Assembly (NCBI GenBank): GCA_050116035.1
Contig: JASFPJ010000241.1
Coordinates: 1-5,524 of the forward strand
Direction: 5' to 3'
From: SOIA01 sp050116035
Lineage (GTDB): Bacteria; Acidobacteriota; Aminicenantia; Aminicenantales; Aminicenantaceae
DNA: 5,524 bases
Position numbers and translations under genes: made by a program. The notes beneath the pieces were generated by a model. It did not search any database, was not told where the DNA came from, and saw only the letters and a list, made by a program, of their open reading frames with translations. This document shows, piece after piece, positions 5,394 through 5,524 of the stretch. How positions within the stretch are numbered: position 1 is the first letter of the stretch; every line of letters begins with the position of its first letter.

Positions 5394-5524
5394 GTATTAA
5401 TATGAAAAAACATAGACTACCTTCTTGTGCAGAGTTTGGCAAGTTACCTCAGGCTGTCTTCGATGAGAACAGACTTTTTGACTTTCCATCCTCATGAGGC
5501 GGAGTATTTGACCTAGTCCCAAAT
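5394..5524. other. Window-edge region without a supported gene
   Basis: 131 bases upstream of the unknown-function gene. On the + strand a 31-codon frame (ATG at 5402, stop at 5495-5497) and on the - strand a frame open from the window edge to a TAA at 5399-5397 are present; neither has a recognisable product or ribosome binding site. A 10-bp palindrome CCTCATGAGG lies at 5490-5499. No promoter with good boxes was found for the gene starting at 5393. Confidence 0.4.

Noticed and set aside
5402..5497. 31-codon + strand frame starting MKKHRLPS
   Set aside because: No ribosome binding site, no motif, and too short to separate from chance.
5397..5523. - strand frame open from the window edge to a TAA at 5399-5397
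   Set aside because: About 42 codons with no recognisable motif; too little to call the end of a gene.

Overview
The window is about 5.5 kb of moderate-GC bacterial DNA, densely coded, with one + strand gene at the left and six - strand genes filling the rest. The genes for heptose activation and transfer (a heptose-7-phosphate kinase, a heptose-1-phosphate adenylyltransferase and a heptosyltransferase I-like GT9 enzyme) point to a diderm bacterium with heptose-containing lipopolysaccharide. Kinase and adenylyltransferase are separate genes instead of the fused HldE of E. coli, which suggests a lineage outside the Enterobacteria (for example Nitrospirota-, Omnitrophota-, Acidobacteriota- or Desulfobacterota-like). 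The sequence alone does not fix the phylum.

Layout, left to right. 59-589 (+): a small lipoprotein with a tandem His/Glu/Gln-rich repeat and a conserved C-terminal domain. 590-728: a convergent intergenic gap holding a 14-bp piece of a repeat. 729-1328 (-): trmH, a tRNA 2'-O-ribose methyltransferase. 1364-1444: an 81-bp, almost perfect palindrome with 26-bp arms, REP- or MITE-like. 1423-1989 (-): an integral-membrane methyltransferase of the isoprenylcysteine/phospholipid methyltransferase family. 1982-3013 (-): waaC-like heptosyltransferase. 3028-3543 (-): rfaE2. 3515-4516 (-): rfaE1. 4647-5393 (-): a conserved protein of unknown function. 5394-5524: no gene that can be supported.

The four genes from rfaE1 to the membrane methyltransferase overlap or are spaced by 14 bases, so they look like one translationally coupled operon. 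RfaE1 and RfaE2 would make ADP-heptose (with GmhA, GmhB and HldD encoded elsewhere), and the GT9 enzyme would put heptose on the Kdo-lipid A core. The membrane methyltransferase, last in the tight cluster, may modify a lipid, possibly lipid A; this is a hypothesis from context and from the Leptospira LmtA precedent. trmH follows after the palindrome and may be transcribed separately.

The most noteworthy point is the palindromic element: its right arm lies inside the methyltransferase gene and supplies that protein's last six codons and stop, and a 14-bp fragment identical to the arm occurs on the other side of trmH. I found no evidence for a wholly new multi-gene system; most of the window is recognisable envelope and housekeeping biology.
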